Assembly: GCA_903844635.1 (NCBI GenBank)
Contig: CAIMUF010000035.1
Coordinates: 1-43,508 of the forward strand
Source: an uncultured Sulfuricurvum sp.
GTDB taxonomy: Bacteria > Campylobacterota > Campylobacteria > Campylobacterales > Sulfurimonadaceae
DNA: 43,508 nt
Direction: 5' to 3'
Shown here one piece after another: positions 1 through 10,214 of the stretch. Position 1 is the stretch's first letter, and the number at the start of each line of letters is the position of its first letter. Below the pieces are notes generated by a model. That model made no database searches. It saw only the letters and a program-made list of their open reading frames with translations, and had not been told where the DNA came from. The translations under genes and the position numbers were made by a program.

Positions 1-1
1 C

Positions 2-3000
2 GGAACCTACACCTATACGTTGGACAACACCAACCCGGCGGTCAATGCACTGAACACCAACAGCACACCGCTTACGGATACCTATACCTACACCCTCACT
101 GACGGGGATGGTTCTACCACCACTGCGGTTCTTACCATTACGATCACAGGAACGAACGACGCACCAGTAGCCGTAGCGGACGTTAATACGGTGAGTGAGG
201 ATGCAGTGAACGTAGCTGGGGATGTTACTCCTGGTACAACTGGTCAAGATAGTGATGTGGATGGAGATACACTAAATATAATCGGTGTTGCTTCTGGTAC
301 TCAGACATCAACAAGCGGAAATGTTGCGACAGCGGTTGCAGGAACATATGGTTCAGTGAACATAGCGGCAAACGGAAGTTATACCTATACACCTAGTGCT
401 GCTGCACAGGCACTAAAATTGGGTCAGAATGGAACTGATATCTTTAGCTATACAATTAGTGACGGAAATGGTGGGACAGCAACAACAACCTTAACAATTA
501 CCGTTCAAGGGGCTAATGATGCACCGACTATAACAGGACCATTGACAGGTACGGTTACTGAAGATGGAACAACGACAGCAACAGGAAGCTTGACAATCGT
601 TGATCCGGATGCGGGCGAGTCAAACTTTGTTGCACAGACAGGTATTGCAGGAACATACGGAACCTTTAGTGTAACAGCTGCAGGTGTATGGACATATACA
701 CTTACGAATAGCGCAGCAAACGTACAGGCACTGGCTCAAGGACAGACTCCGACAGAAATATTTAGCATTACAAGCGCTGATGGAAGTATTCGTTCAGTAG
801 TTGTGACCGTCAACGGAAGCAATGATGCTCCAATTGCAGTTGCGGATACCAATGCAATTACAGAGGAGACAACAACGGCTCCAACTACTGTAAGCGGAGA
901 TGTTACTCCGGGTACGGCAGGACAAGATCGTGATATTGATAATGGAGCGACATTCACTGTTACGGGTGTTGCTGCTGGAACACAGACATCAGCGTCGGGC
1001 AATGTTGGAACAACAGTTGCCGGAACCTATGGTTCAGTGAATCTTGCAGCAGATGGAAGTTATACCTATACTCTTGATAATACAAAAACGGCAACGAACA
1101 GTCTCAAAGCAGGACAAACGGCTTCAGAGGTCTTTACCTATACGATTACGGATAATAATGGTGCAGTCAGTACTACAACACTTAGCATTACGATCACAGG
1201 AACGAACGACGCACCAGTAGCCGTAAATGATAGCTATAATATGAACGAAGACGGAGCGGCGATCACCCTTGCACCATTGACTGCAGATACAGATCTTGAT
1301 GGTGATACATTAAGTGTACAAAGTATCAACGGAACAACATTAACTCCGGGTACAGCTCAAGTTATCATCGTGCCACACGGAACAGTCAATGTAAGTGTTG
1401 CAGGAGTGATTACGTTTACCCCTACAGCGAACTACAATGGAGATGCTACATTTGCCTACATCATCAGTGATGGACATGGCGGAACTGCGACAGCAAACGA
1501 GACGATCACTATTGCGGCAGTAAATGATGCACCATCAGGTACAGACAAAACTATTACTATGTTCGAAGATGGTCGTTATACTGTAGTAGTGGCTGATTTT
1601 GGATTCACAGATCCAAATGATTCACCTGCAAATAACTTCCAAAGTGTTATTGTTAATGTTCCAACTTCAGGTGCTTTATTTTACAACGGTGTTGCAATTA
1701 CAAGTGCCACGACAATAACTCTTGCTGATCTAAACGCTGGTAAGTTAATTTACTCTCCAGCGGCGAATGTGAATGGTACTGGTGTTGCTAACTTCACATT
1801 CCAAGTTGCTGATGACGGTGGTACAACAAATGGTGGACAAAATACTGATCAATCTGCTAATACACTTACATTCAATGTGACTCCAACTGTTGATGTTTCA
1901 GCTAAATGGATCGATTATTGGACTTTCAATGAAGGAACAGGAACATCTACAACCAATACAAATACATTTATAGATCGTATAGGTACAATAACGAATAATA
2001 CACCACACACTGGTCAAGTTGCTGACCCTTCAGCTGATTTGCGACCAACATGGACATTGCCAACGGATGGTCGTAATGGATCAACTGCTATGCAGTTTAA
2101 AGGAGTTGGAGGAGCATCTTCAGCCCGTGATGGAGGATGGATAGCTCTTGATTCATCCGTTACAAATCCTTTGGCTGGACTAACAGCGAGTAAGGCAGCT
2201 ACCCTTTCTTTTTGGATTAATACCACTCAAGTAGGTAGCACTATAGGGTGGGATTCACCTTCAGTTATTGGTATGGAAAACAATGGAGCAGTTGCCGATA
2301 TTCAATGGGGTTGGATTGACGCAAACGGAAAAATTGGTTTTGGAATGGGAGATAATACCGGACTTATGAGTACCAACGTTGTCAGTGATGGAACATGGCA
2401 TCAAGTGACCATTTCTCATGATTTTACTAGTGGGAAAACCTATTTATGGGTGGATGGTGTTAATAATGTCAATGGTACAGTTCTCTTGGCAAACACAGTG
2501 GTAGCAACGAATAAATTTTTAGGTCTTGGTGTAACTGCGGATGATGGTGCAACGTCAAATCGCTTTTTGAATGCTAAACTTGAAGATGTCCGAATTTATG
2601 ATAGTGTTCTTACAACTACTCAGGTTCAAGCGATTTATGAAACAGAATTGATGGGATATCAAAACTCAGTGATTGCAAATGACGGACATGCATTACATTT
2701 TTCTTTAAGTGTTAATAATACTACGAGTCTTATTATCTCTGGTCTGCCAAATGGAACAATAGTGACAGATGGTGGAACGCATTCATTTACAGTTGGTGCA
2801 GCTGGAACAGCAGATATTACAGGATGGAATGCGTCAGAACTTGAAGTGAATACTTATGGAACTGGATCATTTATGATGATGGTAACAGGAAGTGATGCCG
2901 CTGGTACAAGCGTTAACCAATATTTATCTGTTGTAACAGCAGCGGATATGTTTACGGGAACAACATCTAATGATTCCCTTACTGGAAATACTAATGATAA

Positions 3001-3547
3001 TGTTCTCACTGGAGGTGATGGTAACGATACGCTGTCTGGTGGAGCTGGGAATGATGCTCTTTTTGGAGGGGCTGGAAATGACACATTAGACGGTGGATCC
3101 GGAGCAAATGTTTTGTATGGTGAAGCAGGAAATGATACTCTTGCTTATAATGGTGCGGATAAATTTATTGACGGTGGTGCAGGAACGGATACTTTGCTCT
3201 TAGCGACAGGGTCTAATATTGATTTTAGTATACTTAACAGTACAAATGATCCGATCAAAAATATAGAAATTATTGATCTTAATACAACAAGTGCACATAC
3301 CCTTGTTAAAATATCATTTTCTGATGTGATTGATATGACCGATAGTAATCATCAATTAACCATTCTTGGAAATAGTGGAGATAGTGTAAGTTTACAAAAT
3401 ACTACTGGAGCTACATGGACAAAAGATACTACAGCCGTTACAGAGGTTATTAATGGTTCTTCTCATGTGTTGGATGTTTATCACAACAGTGCCGATTCTA
3501 CGGTATTGGTCAAAGTAGAACAGAGTATTAGTGACCAAGTTCTTTAA
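2..3547 (+). CDS. Giant VCBS/LamG/RTX-repeat surface adhesin, 3' part
   Basis: The reading frame is open to the left edge, so the true start lies upstream; about 1,180 residues are visible. In order there are VCBS-type modules separated by GTNDAP/GANDAP/GSNDAP linkers (near bases 150, 515, 820, 1200 and 1515), a tandem cadherin/Ig-like region (to about 1900), a LamG/concanavalin-like domain (about 1905-2650) and RTX calcium-binding nonapeptides of GGxGNDxL type (about 2950-3180). The end is an Asp/Ser/Val-rich tail typical of type I secretion substrates. Such proteins are exported in one step to the outside and mediate attachment or biofilm. The next two genes encode LapG- and LapD-like proteins, which suggests a LapA-type adhesin held at the outer membrane by its N-terminus. 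That N-terminus, with any LapG cleavage site, is outside the window, so the link is inferred from gene order. Confidence 0.9.
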   Translation, partial: GTYTYTLDNTNPAVNALNTNSTPLTDTYTYTLTDGDGSTTTAVLTITITGTNDAPVAVADVNTVSEDAVNVAGDVTPGTTGQDSDVDGDTLNIIGVASGTQTSTSGNVATAVAGTYGSVNIAANGSYTYTPSAAAQALKLGQNGTDIFSYTISDGNGGTATTTLTITVQGANDAPTITGPLTGTVTEDGTTTATGSLTIVDPDAGESNFVAQTGIAGTYGTFSVTAAGVWTYTLTNSAANVQALAQGQTPTEIFSITSADGSIRSVVVTVNGSNDAPIAVADTNAITEETTTAPTTVSGDVTPGTAGQDRDIDNGATFTVTGVAAGTQTSASGNVGTTVAGTYGSVNLAADGSYTYTLDNTKTATNSLKAGQTASEVFTYTITDNNGAVSTTTLSITITGTNDAPVAVNDSYNMNEDGAAITLAPLTADTDLDGDTLSVQSINGTTLTPGTAQVIIVPHGTVNVSVAGVITFTPTANYNGDATFAYIISDGHGGTATANETITIAAVNDAPSGTDKTITMFEDGRYTVVVADFGFTDPNDSPANNFQSVIVNVPTSGALFYNGVAITSATTITLADLNAGKLIYSPAANVNGTGVANFTFQVADDGGTTNGGQNTDQSANTLTFNVTPTVDVSAKWIDYWTFNEGTGTSTTNTNTFIDRIGTITNNTPHTGQVADPSADLRPTWTLPTDGRNGSTAMQFKGVGGASSARDGGWIALDSSVTNPLAGLTASKAATLSFWINTTQVGSTIGWDSPSVIGMENNGAVADIQWGWIDANGKIGFGMGDNTGLMSTNVVSDGTWHQVTISHDFTSGKTYLWVDGVNNVNGTVLLANTVVATNKFLGLGVTADDGATSNRFLNAKLEDVRIYDSVLTTTQVQAIYETELMGYQNSVIANDGHALHFSLSVNNTTSLIISGLPNGTIVTDGGTHSFTVGAAGTADITGWNASELEVNTYGTGSFMMMVTGSDAAGTSVNQYLSVVTAADMFTGTTSNDSLTGNTNDNVLTGGDGNDTLSGGAGNDALFGGAGNDTLDGGSGANVLYGEAGNDTLAYNGADKFIDGGAGTDTLLLATGSNIDFSILNSTNDPIKNIEIIDLNTTSAHTLVKISFSDVIDMTDSNHQLTILGNSGDSVSLQNTTGATWTKDTTAVTEVINGSSHVLDVYHNSADSTVLVKVEQSISDQVL
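136..175 (+). repeat. 40-base exact direct repeat, copy 1 (VCBS linker)
   Basis: This 40-base stretch coding around GTNDAPVAV is identical to bases 1186-1225. The offset is 1,050 bases, exactly 350 codons, so both copies are read in the same frame. Base-level identity across a synonymous linker suggests recent duplication or gene conversion within the adhesin. Confidence 0.85.
1186..1225 (+). repeat. 40-base exact direct repeat, copy 2 (VCBS linker)
   Basis: Identical to bases 136-175. It lies at the junction between the VCBS modules and the following cadherin-like module and keeps the frame. Confidence 0.85.
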
Positions 3548-3567
3548 AAATTCGCTAAAATAAGGGC

Positions 3568-4212
3568 ATGAAAAAATCGTTCGCTCTTTTCTTCATCGTG
3601 GTGGCAATCGCCACCACTCTCATAAGCTCACCTGAATTTACCATTGCCAAGATATTTTTAGACAAAATTGACAAAGAATACGGTGTTTTTGCCAAGCGTC
3701 GAGCAATCGCTTTAGTACAGATGATGAGTAGTGTGAGAGATCAAGATGAGATGAAAAAAATGGAAGAAGTAAATGATTTTTTCAATCAAACACCTTATGC
3801 ATCGGATAAAGAAATATATGGGGTGAGCGATTACTGGGCAACTCGATTGGAATTTATCGGTCATGATAAAGCAGATTGCGAGGACTATGTCATCGCCAAA
3901 TATTTTACACTTAAAGAGTTAGGGATTTCTCCCAAAAAACTCTATATGACGTACGCTAAATCGTTGAAGTACAAAACCGCTCATTTGGTTTTGACGTATT
4001 ATGAAACTCCAAAATCCATCCCTTTGGTTTTGGACAACTACAATTACAAAATTCTCCCTGCATCTCAACGCGACGATCTGGTTCCGATTTACAGTTTTAG
4101 CGGAGATGAGCTTTTTTCTGCCAAACAAGCACAAATAGGTAAACTCGTCCCCGCATCCAGTGCCCAAAAACGTCCATGGGACGAACTTGTCATTACTCAA
4201 CAAAAGGAATAA
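3568..4212 (+). CDS. lapG: LapG-type periplasmic transglutaminase-like cysteine protease
   Basis: The 214-residue protein has an N-terminal signal sequence (hydrophobic residues about 5-20) and the bacterial transglutaminase-like cysteine proteinase fold. The likely catalytic triad is visible: Cys104 in KADCEDY, His139 in KTAHLVL and Asp156 in LVLDNYN. The His-Asp spacing of 17 matches what I recall for Pseudomonas LapG. In that system LapG is a calcium-dependent periplasmic protease that cuts the N-terminal anchor of the giant adhesin LapA and so releases the cell from a surface. The gene starts 20 bases after the adhesin stop, with a TAAGGG ribosome site, and is followed 3 bases later by lapD. 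Family call is firm; the substrate is inferred from the neighbouring adhesin. Confidence 0.88.
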   Translation: MKKSFALFFIVVAIATTLISSPEFTIAKIFLDKIDKEYGVFAKRRAIALVQMMSSVRDQDEMKKMEEVNDFFNQTPYASDKEIYGVSDYWATRLEFIGHDKADCEDYVIAKYFTLKELGISPKKLYMTYAKSLKYKTAHLVLTYYETPKSIPLVLDNYNYKILPASQRDDLVPIYSFSGDELFSAKQAQIGKLVPASSAQKRPWDELVITQQKE

Positions 4213-4215
4213 ATC

Positions 4216-6177
4216 ATGAGCTTATTTAAACAACTTTCCATTATGCTGACGCTTTTTTTAGGAATCATTCTCGCTTCGGTTATGATTTTAAATTTTAAAA
4301 CAGCAACGGAGTTTGTCCAAAATCAACTCTATACGGATGCTAAAAATACGTCGCATTCTCTGGGATTATCGCTTTCAAAAGTAGCCGATCCAGACGATAC
4401 TTCGACAATGGATACGATGATTAATGCGATTTTTGACAGCGGATATTATGAGCTTATCAGCCTCAAAGATGTGGATGGAAAAATACTTTATGAGCGTAAA
4501 ACAGATGTTGTAGTGAGTGATGTCCCCTCATGGTTTATTGGGGCTGTTCCTGTTCAAAGCAGCACAGCTTCCAGTGATATTATGATGGGATGGAGTCGTT
4601 TTGGAACCTTGGAAGTACGTGGTCATGCAGGTAATGCATACCGTCAACTTTATTCCACTTTGATTGAATTAGTAAAAACTTTTCTTATACTAGGTGTTAT
4701 TGTTTTTGCTTTTTTGTATCTGCTGTTGTCGTTGAGTTTGAAATCACTTAAACGAATTGGCGATCAAGCGAAAGGGATTATCAAAAATCAATTTATCTTT
4801 GAAGACAAAATACCTTTTACAACGGAGTTCCGTTCAGTGACGGTAGCGATGAATGCCATGGTGGGAAAAGTAAAAGATATTTTTGAGCGTGAAGATGAGA
4901 CATTGAAGCGTTATCATGAACTTTTATATAAAGATGCTGAAACAAAGCTGTACAATCGCCGTTATTTGGTTGCAAAACTTCCTGATTATCTTCAGACAGA
5001 TACGCTATTTTCAGCAGGGGTCTATGCACTGTTTAGTTTTGATGAGCTTGATCGACTGAAAAAAGAACTGGGATATGAATCTTACCGCTCACTTCTATCT
5101 ACTTTTTCATATAGCCTTAATGATGAATTTTCCAGTGATCCGTATACCCTGATTGCACGCTTGAACGAAAGTGATTTTTTTGTAGTAATACCATCAAAAG
5201 AATCATCTGAAATCATAACGAGATTTGAAAAGGTCATGACTCTGTTGCATCAGGAGATTATACGAGAAAATGAGTCAGTTGAAGAATACTTAGTAGTAGG
5301 ATGCAGCGTTGGCAACTATACTGAAAATGACACGCTTAAGTCTCTTTTTTCACGGGCTGATTATTCGGTTACGCAAGCAAAACTTCGACAAAATTTTTCG
5401 ATTGATGTCAACGTTGAGGGTAAAGATTCTCTTGTACTTGGTCGTGAAGAGTGGAGAAATGAACTGCTGCTGAGTTTGGAAGAATCACGAATGTTATTAG
5501 CATTTCAAAGTGTTGTGAATGTACATGACGGTAAAACGGATGTACTGCATGAAGAGATATTTTTACGTCTTTTGGATAAAGAAGGGACGATACATTCAGC
5601 CGGTTACTTTATTCCCATTGCTACAAGTCTGGGTTTGATTGATATGTTAGATCGTTACATGATTACGCAAGTGTTGAAGTACCTAAAAGAGCAAAATCAG
5701 ACGACGTCAATGGCAGTCAATCTAAGTGGAGATTTTGTCAAAAAATATGCCAATATTGAGTGGTTAAAGATACAGCTTGCGCTTTTTTCACGTACTAATC
5801 GAACGCAATTGTGGTTTGAAGTGAGTAACTCTATCGCATTGTCGGAGCTTGAAGCGGTACAGTCCTTGTGTAAAACAGTCAAGCATCTTGGTCATCGTTT
5901 TGGGATAGATCATTTTGTGCTACCTGAGAGTGGGGCGCTTTATTTGCAAGCAATAGATCCTGATTATGTTAAATCAAATGCAGGGTATTTACAAGACATG
6001 ATGCTGGATAGTGAAACTGGAAATACACGTGAAAGTTTGAATAATTTAGTAAAAAGTTTGGGAATTTCGATTGTGGCGATAATGATTGAAAATTCAGAAC
6101 AGATGGAAGCTCTTAAAAATCTTGGAATAACAAGATTTCAAGGCTCGTTTATTGCACCTGTGGCGATGCTCAAGTAA
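4216..6177 (+). CDS. lapD: LapD-type c-di-GMP receptor (degenerate GGDEF-EAL, inner membrane)
   Basis: The 653-residue protein has TM1 at about residues 8-26, a periplasmic domain to about 150, TM2 at about 152-175, a HAMP-like linker, then GGDEF and EAL domains. The GGDEF signature is replaced by RLNESDF (315-321) and the EAL motif by EEIFLRL (446-452), so neither synthesis nor hydrolysis of c-di-GMP is expected. That is how known LapD works: the EAL-like domain binds c-di-GMP and the periplasmic domain then sequesters LapG, protecting the adhesin. Trp126 in a GWSRFG context is placed like the LapG-contacting tryptophan I recall from Pseudomonas LapD. It lies directly behind lapG and is probably co-transcribed. 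The role is inferred from architecture plus context. Confidence 0.87.
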   Translation: MSLFKQLSIMLTLFLGIILASVMILNFKTATEFVQNQLYTDAKNTSHSLGLSLSKVADPDDTSTMDTMINAIFDSGYYELISLKDVDGKILYERKTDVVVSDVPSWFIGAVPVQSSTASSDIMMGWSRFGTLEVRGHAGNAYRQLYSTLIELVKTFLILGVIVFAFLYLLLSLSLKSLKRIGDQAKGIIKNQFIFEDKIPFTTEFRSVTVAMNAMVGKVKDIFEREDETLKRYHELLYKDAETKLYNRRYLVAKLPDYLQTDTLFSAGVYALFSFDELDRLKKELGYESYRSLLSTFSYSLNDEFSSDPYTLIARLNESDFFVVIPSKESSEIITRFEKVMTLLHQEIIRENESVEEYLVVGCSVGNYTENDTLKSLFSRADYSVTQAKLRQNFSIDVNVEGKDSLVLGREEWRNELLLSLEESRMLLAFQSVVNVHDGKTDVLHEEIFLRLLDKEGTIHSAGYFIPIATSLGLIDMLDRYMITQVLKYLKEQNQTTSMAVNLSGDFVKKYANIEWLKIQLALFSRTNRTQLWFEVSNSIALSELEAVQSLCKTVKHLGHRFGIDHFVLPESGALYLQAIDPDYVKSNAGYLQDMMLDSETGNTRESLNNLVKSLGISIVAIMIENSEQMEALKNLGITRFQGSFIAPVAMLK

Positions 6178-6180
6178 AAA

Positions 6181-6261
6181 TTATTTCTTTTTACGAGTGA
6201 GGACAAAAACGAAAGCGGCCATTACCGCGAGTAGTATAAAGATATTGCCTTGTTCATCCAT
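6181..6261 (-). CDS. Putative 26-residue single-span membrane protein
   Basis: A minus-strand ORF starts at base 6261 and ends at 6181. The product begins MDEQGN, continues as a hydrophobic helix of about 16 residues (IFILLAVMAAFVFVLT) and ends in RKKK, a layout expected for a small inner-membrane protein with a positive cytoplasmic tail. AGAGGA lies about 6 bases before the ATG, a good ribosome site. It is convergent with lapD, whose stop is 4 bases away, and its upstream region is shared with ygiQ. No family is recognised. Coding status rests on ribosome site, composition and position only. Confidence 0.5.
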   Translation of the reverse strand: MDEQGNIFILLAVMAAFVFVLTRKKK

Positions 6262-6392
6262 AGTTAGTCCTCTGTCTTATTTGAACGTCAAAGGGATTGA
6301 ATGCCTTTGACTACGCTTTGTCTCATTGATGAGGCAAAATGAAGTAATGATATTATACCGTACCTCATAGCCCTTTATAAGAGGTTACACCG

Positions 6393-6398
6393 TACAAT
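6393..6398 (+). promoter_or_regulatory. Candidate -10 element of ygiQ
   Basis: TACAAT ends 7 bases before the ygiQ ATG and no Shine-Dalgarno sequence is visible. If this hexamer is used, transcription would start at or next to the A of the ATG, giving a leaderless or nearly leaderless message. No clear -35 box is seen, which is usual for sigma-70 promoters in this phylum. Confidence 0.45.
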
Positions 6399-6405
6399 CG
6401 CGTTT

Positions 6406-8148
6406 ATGAAAACAACAACTTCCCAACCTTTTCGATTTCTTCCCACAACTCGCGCCGAAATGGATGAACGCGGATGGGATCAATGCGATGTTATCCTTGT
6501 TAATGGCGATGCCTATATCGATTCCCCTTTTATAGGAATAGCTGCTGTAGGACGAATTTTAGAGCGTGAGGGGTATCGTGTCGGTATCATTGGACAGCCT
6601 GATATTACCAGTGATGTGGATATTAAACGCCTTGGCGAACCGAGACTTTTTTGGGGAGTGAGCGGCGGAAGCGTTGACTCGATGGTTTCCAACTACACAG
6701 CAACTAAAAAGTTTCGCAATAATGATGATTATACCCCAGGCGGAGTGAACAATAAACGTCCCGATCGTGCGGTACTTGTCTATACTAATCTTATCCGTCA
6801 ATATTACAAAAGTACGGTTCCTATCGTTCTTGGAGGGATAGAAGCCAGTTTACGCCGTGTTACTCATTATGATTACTGGACAAATAAGCTTCGTAAGCCA
6901 ATTTTATTTGATGCCAAAGCGGATTTCCTTATCTACGGAATGGGGGAGGGGGCGATAATTGCTCTTCCGAAAGCGCTTGACGAAGGAAAATCACCATACG
7001 ATATACGTGGCGTTTGTTATATTGCTAAAGAACCTAAAGAAGGTTATTTGACATTACCATCGCACAAGGAGTGCTTGGAAGAGAAAGAAAAATACATTGA
7101 CCTTTTTGATGCATTTTATGATAATAATGATCCTATTTCAGCATTAGGATTGTGTCAAGAGGTTGATGGCAGGTTCAGTATTCAAAATCCACCTGCCGAT
7201 TATCTCGATGAGAATGAAATGGACGCCGTTTCAGCACTCCCTTTTACCCGCGAGCTTCATCCTTATCACCGACCTCAAGGCGAAGTAAAATGCCTTGAAA
7301 CAATCAAATTTTCGATTATGACCCATCAGGGATGCTGGGGTGAGTGTAACTTTTGTGCGATCGGGGTTCATCAGGGCCGAACCATTCGTACACGCAGTGA
7401 AGAATCGATACTTGCTGAAGCAACGCAGTTTACGGAGTATAAAGATTTCAAAGGGATAATCAGCGATGTCGGAGGTCCTACGGCGAATATGTACGGATAC
7501 GAGTGTAATAAAAAGCTCAAACACGGTACATGCGCACACCAAAGATGTGTAGATGATACGCATTTGTGCAAATCAATGAAAGTAGATCATACACGCATTA
7601 TTAACCTCTTACGACGTCTTCGTGAAGTTAGAGGTGTTAAAAAAGCATTTGTCGCTTCAGGGGTACGCTATGACCTAATTACTGAAGACAAACGCCAAGG
7701 ATACGACTATTTAAAAGAAATGGTGCGTCACCATATCTCAGGGCAGATGAAAGTTGCCCCGGAACACACTTCGGATCATGTACTTCATTTGATGAACAAA
7801 CCTGGAAAGCAGACGCTTGTCGATTTCAAAAAATTGTACGATCAGTTGAATAAAGAAGAAGGAAAAAAACAGTTTTTGACGTACTATCTGATTGCTGCAC
7901 ACCCCGGATGTACCGAAAAAGACATGCATGATTTGAAGCGTTTTACGTCGGATGAGTTAAAGATGAACCCTGAGCAAGCGCAAGTTTTTACCCCAACTCC
8001 TGGAACCTATTCTGCGGTAATGTATTACACCGAAATGGACCCAAAAACGAGAGAAAAAATCTTCGTCGAAAAAGATACCGCACGTAAAGAGAAACAAAAG
8101 CAGATTGTTGTCGCGAAAGACAACTTTAAAAGCGGATTTTCGAGTTAA
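6406..8148 (+). CDS. ygiQ: YgiQ/UPF0313 family radical SAM protein
   Basis: The 580-residue protein matches the YgiQ family: an N-terminal cobalamin-binding-like region with conserved DVILVNGDAYIDSP, then a radical SAM core whose cluster-binding cysteines are C310, C314 and C317 in GCWGECNFC. The family also has the cysteine-rich segment CAHQRC and a conserved C-terminal block (TPTPGTYSAVMYYTEMDP). The chemical reaction is not known for this family; a [4Fe-4S]/SAM enzyme in the cytoplasm is expected. The stop overlaps the stop of the minus-strand GGDEF-EAL gene by 4 bases (TTAA). The gene stands alone and may be translated from a leaderless mRNA. Confidence 0.92.
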   Translation: MKTTTSQPFRFLPTTRAEMDERGWDQCDVILVNGDAYIDSPFIGIAAVGRILEREGYRVGIIGQPDITSDVDIKRLGEPRLFWGVSGGSVDSMVSNYTATKKFRNNDDYTPGGVNNKRPDRAVLVYTNLIRQYYKSTVPIVLGGIEASLRRVTHYDYWTNKLRKPILFDAKADFLIYGMGEGAIIALPKALDEGKSPYDIRGVCYIAKEPKEGYLTLPSHKECLEEKEKYIDLFDAFYDNNDPISALGLCQEVDGRFSIQNPPADYLDENEMDAVSALPFTRELHPYHRPQGEVKCLETIKFSIMTHQGCWGECNFCAIGVHQGRTIRTRSEESILAEATQFTEYKDFKGIISDVGGPTANMYGYECNKKLKHGTCAHQRCVDDTHLCKSMKVDHTRIINLLRRLREVRGVKKAFVASGVRYDLITEDKRQGYDYLKEMVRHHISGQMKVAPEHTSDHVLHLMNKPGKQTLVDFKKLYDQLNKEEGKKQFLTYYLIAAHPGCTEKDMHDLKRFTSDELKMNPEQAQVFTPTPGTYSAVMYYTEMDPKTREKIFVEKDTARKEKQKQIVVAKDNFKSGFSS

Positions 8149-10088
8149 AGAGACATAGGCTTACCCGTATAATAGCCTTGTGAGTAAGTAATCCCAAGTT
8201 CAGAGATAATGGTAAATATCTCTTTGGTTGCGACGAATTCAGCAATGGTTTGGATACCGATACGGTCTGCAAAATTAACGATGGATTCAACGACAATTCG
8301 GTGGCGTGGATTTTGATCAATATTGCGAATGAGAGAGCCGTCAATTTTCAAGAAATCAACATTGAGCTTGAGAATATTTTCAAAGTTAGAATATCCGCTT
8401 CCAAAATCATCGATAGCAATGCTAGCACCCAGTTCTTTCATGCGAGTAATGAAAGAGGCAACTTCATCGAAATTTTCTATTCCTTCAGATTCTAATATCT
8501 CAAAAACGACACGATTTGCAGTACCTGTTTGTTTCAAAATTCGTTCAATGGTGGTGACAGTGTAGGGATCAAGTATATCGCTGCTTGAGAGATTTATAGA
8601 AAAATGTTCACTCCGAGTACTAAATGTACGACATGCTTGATAAATTACTTGGTGCGTGATACTTGAATAAAGTTTTGTTTTTTGAGCAATGAGTAAAAAA
8701 TCGTTAGGTGGTATGAGTGTACCATCATGCTGTTGGATTCGTACGAGTGTCTCATATTTTTCGGCAATCCCCGTTTTACAGTTGATGATTGGTTGGTATT
8801 GGCAGACAATACGCTGTTCGATGAGTGCTTGGCGTATTTGTGCAGACATGGCTATATTGATTTTATATTGCTCTTCAATTCCCTCACTGGCATCATATAT
8901 CGAATACGTTTTTTTGAGAGAGCGTGCTTTATTGAGAGCAATATTGGCATGAATAAGTGGTTTGTTACTCATAATAGCAACCCCAATAGTTGCTCTAAGG
9001 TGAAAAGATTCCGCTCCAATACTAAACGTTTTTCCAATAAAGCTAGAAAGTAACATCCCAATATTTTTTTGTATATCTTCTTTTGAAAGCTCACGTGGAA
9101 GAATAATGGCAAACTCATCTCCACCAATACGGTAAGGGTTTAATTGCATTTCACTTAACCAATCTGCTACTAGAGTTAATAAATTATCACCTGCGTCGAT
9201 TCCGAAAAAGTCGTTCACTTCTTTAAAATCGTCTATATTAAAAATTGCAACGGTAGTATTGGAAAATTGGATTAAATCTTCTTGTAATTTTAATCGATTT
9301 GGAAGCCCTGTCAAAGTGTCATGATAAAGATTATCGATAAGTTCACGTGTTTTTTTATCTACTTTTTCTTCCAAGAGTTCATTAATTTGACGCAGTTCAT
9401 CTGTAGCCCATGCAATTTTATTTTCAAGAATTACATGACTTCTACGTAATGTGTGACGATAAACGAGCAAAAAAGGAAATAGTCCTATAAGAATTGCGAT
9501 GGATGAAGCAATAGAAGTAAAGATAGAAGCATTGGAAAGTTTTTGTATTGATTCTACATCGATGTCAGCTCCAATAATATAGCGATAACCAGATGGAGTC
9601 GTATGAGGAACATAAATACTCCGAAATTTCCCCCATCGATCAGGATTTGCAGCCATATCTATAACTGTTGTATTATTTTTTAAAGCTTTGAGCATAAGGT
9701 CGTTTTTTGGGTATGTGTCATAAAAATGGGTCAAATTTTTTTCGCTTATAAGCTCGCTATGACGAGCGCTGCTGGAACTAAAGTGTAAATTTCCTTGTGG
9801 ATCAAGAACCATTGAATAGATATACATGACACCTTGTGAATTTGCTAAAGTGGTTAATGTTTGAATCATATTTGCATCTTCAACCGAAGAGGGAGGAGTT
9901 ACGGCAATTGCAGTGTGATAATTGTCGCCAATAATGATTTGTGCTGATTCTACTGCACGCTCCAGAGAGGTATTGATATTTTTATCCGTTAATTTTTTTT
10001 CGCTATCGTGATAGCGATACCCTATAGCAAAAAGAACAGTTATAAAAAACAGAAAAGCAAGAAAAAATCTTTTCCCATCAACGTGCAT
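8145..10088 (-). CDS. Membrane GGDEF-EAL protein with intact catalytic motifs
   Basis: The 647-residue protein has TM1 at about residues 8-24, a periplasmic sensor region (about 25-187), TM2 at about 190-210, a helical linker, then GGDEF and EAL domains. GGDEF is intact at 322-326 (YRIGGDEF), with the metal-binding NIDDF upstream. In the EAL domain the motif reads ETL at 446-448, but the other catalytic positions are present: Asn499, Glu530, Asp560-Asp561 in IDDFGSGYS, Lys581 and Glu617. It could make and/or degrade c-di-GMP in response to a periplasmic signal. A weak AAGG ribosome site precedes the ATG. A paralogue of the same length and layout lies at 14625-16553 on the same strand. The dominant activity cannot be told from sequence. 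Confidence 0.88.
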   Translation of the reverse strand: MHVDGKRFFLAFLFFITVLFAIGYRYHDSEKKLTDKNINTSLERAVESAQIIIGDNYHTAIAVTPPSSVEDANMIQTLTTLANSQGVMYIYSMVLDPQGNLHFSSSSARHSELISEKNLTHFYDTYPKNDLMLKALKNNTTVIDMAANPDRWGKFRSIYVPHTTPSGYRYIIGADIDVESIQKLSNASIFTSIASSIAILIGLFPFLLVYRHTLRRSHVILENKIAWATDELRQINELLEEKVDKKTRELIDNLYHDTLTGLPNRLKLQEDLIQFSNTTVAIFNIDDFKEVNDFFGIDAGDNLLTLVADWLSEMQLNPYRIGGDEFAIILPRELSKEDIQKNIGMLLSSFIGKTFSIGAESFHLRATIGVAIMSNKPLIHANIALNKARSLKKTYSIYDASEGIEEQYKINIAMSAQIRQALIEQRIVCQYQPIINCKTGIAEKYETLVRIQQHDGTLIPPNDFLLIAQKTKLYSSITHQVIYQACRTFSTRSEHFSINLSSSDILDPYTVTTIERILKQTGTANRVVFEILESEGIENFDEVASFITRMKELGASIAIDDFGSGYSNFENILKLNVDFLKIDGSLIRNIDQNPRHRIVVESIVNFADRIGIQTIAEFVATKEIFTIISELGITYSQGYYTGKPMSL

Positions 10089-10214
10089 GATAAAACCTTA
10101 TTATTGAATATATTTTAATAAATTTTACTATTTAATTGTGATTGAATAAGTATAACATACTAACTGTAAATAGATTTATTCCCCTTTCTTACCTCTCTTT
10201 TAGTTTCAATCCTC

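Noticed and set aside
736-1002. Long minus-strand open frame within the adhesin gene, and others at 2014-2226 and 2854-3084
   Set aside because: They are antisense to repeat-rich coding sequence with skewed composition, have no ribosome site and no recognisable protein features.
1-1600. Regular repeats that could suggest a CRISPR or satellite array
   Set aside because: The repeats are protein modules of about 100 codons in one open frame, not short identical repeats with unique spacers.
8250-9053. Plus-strand open frames opposite the GGDEF-EAL gene
   Set aside because: Antisense to a clearly conserved protein; no ribosome sites or motifs.
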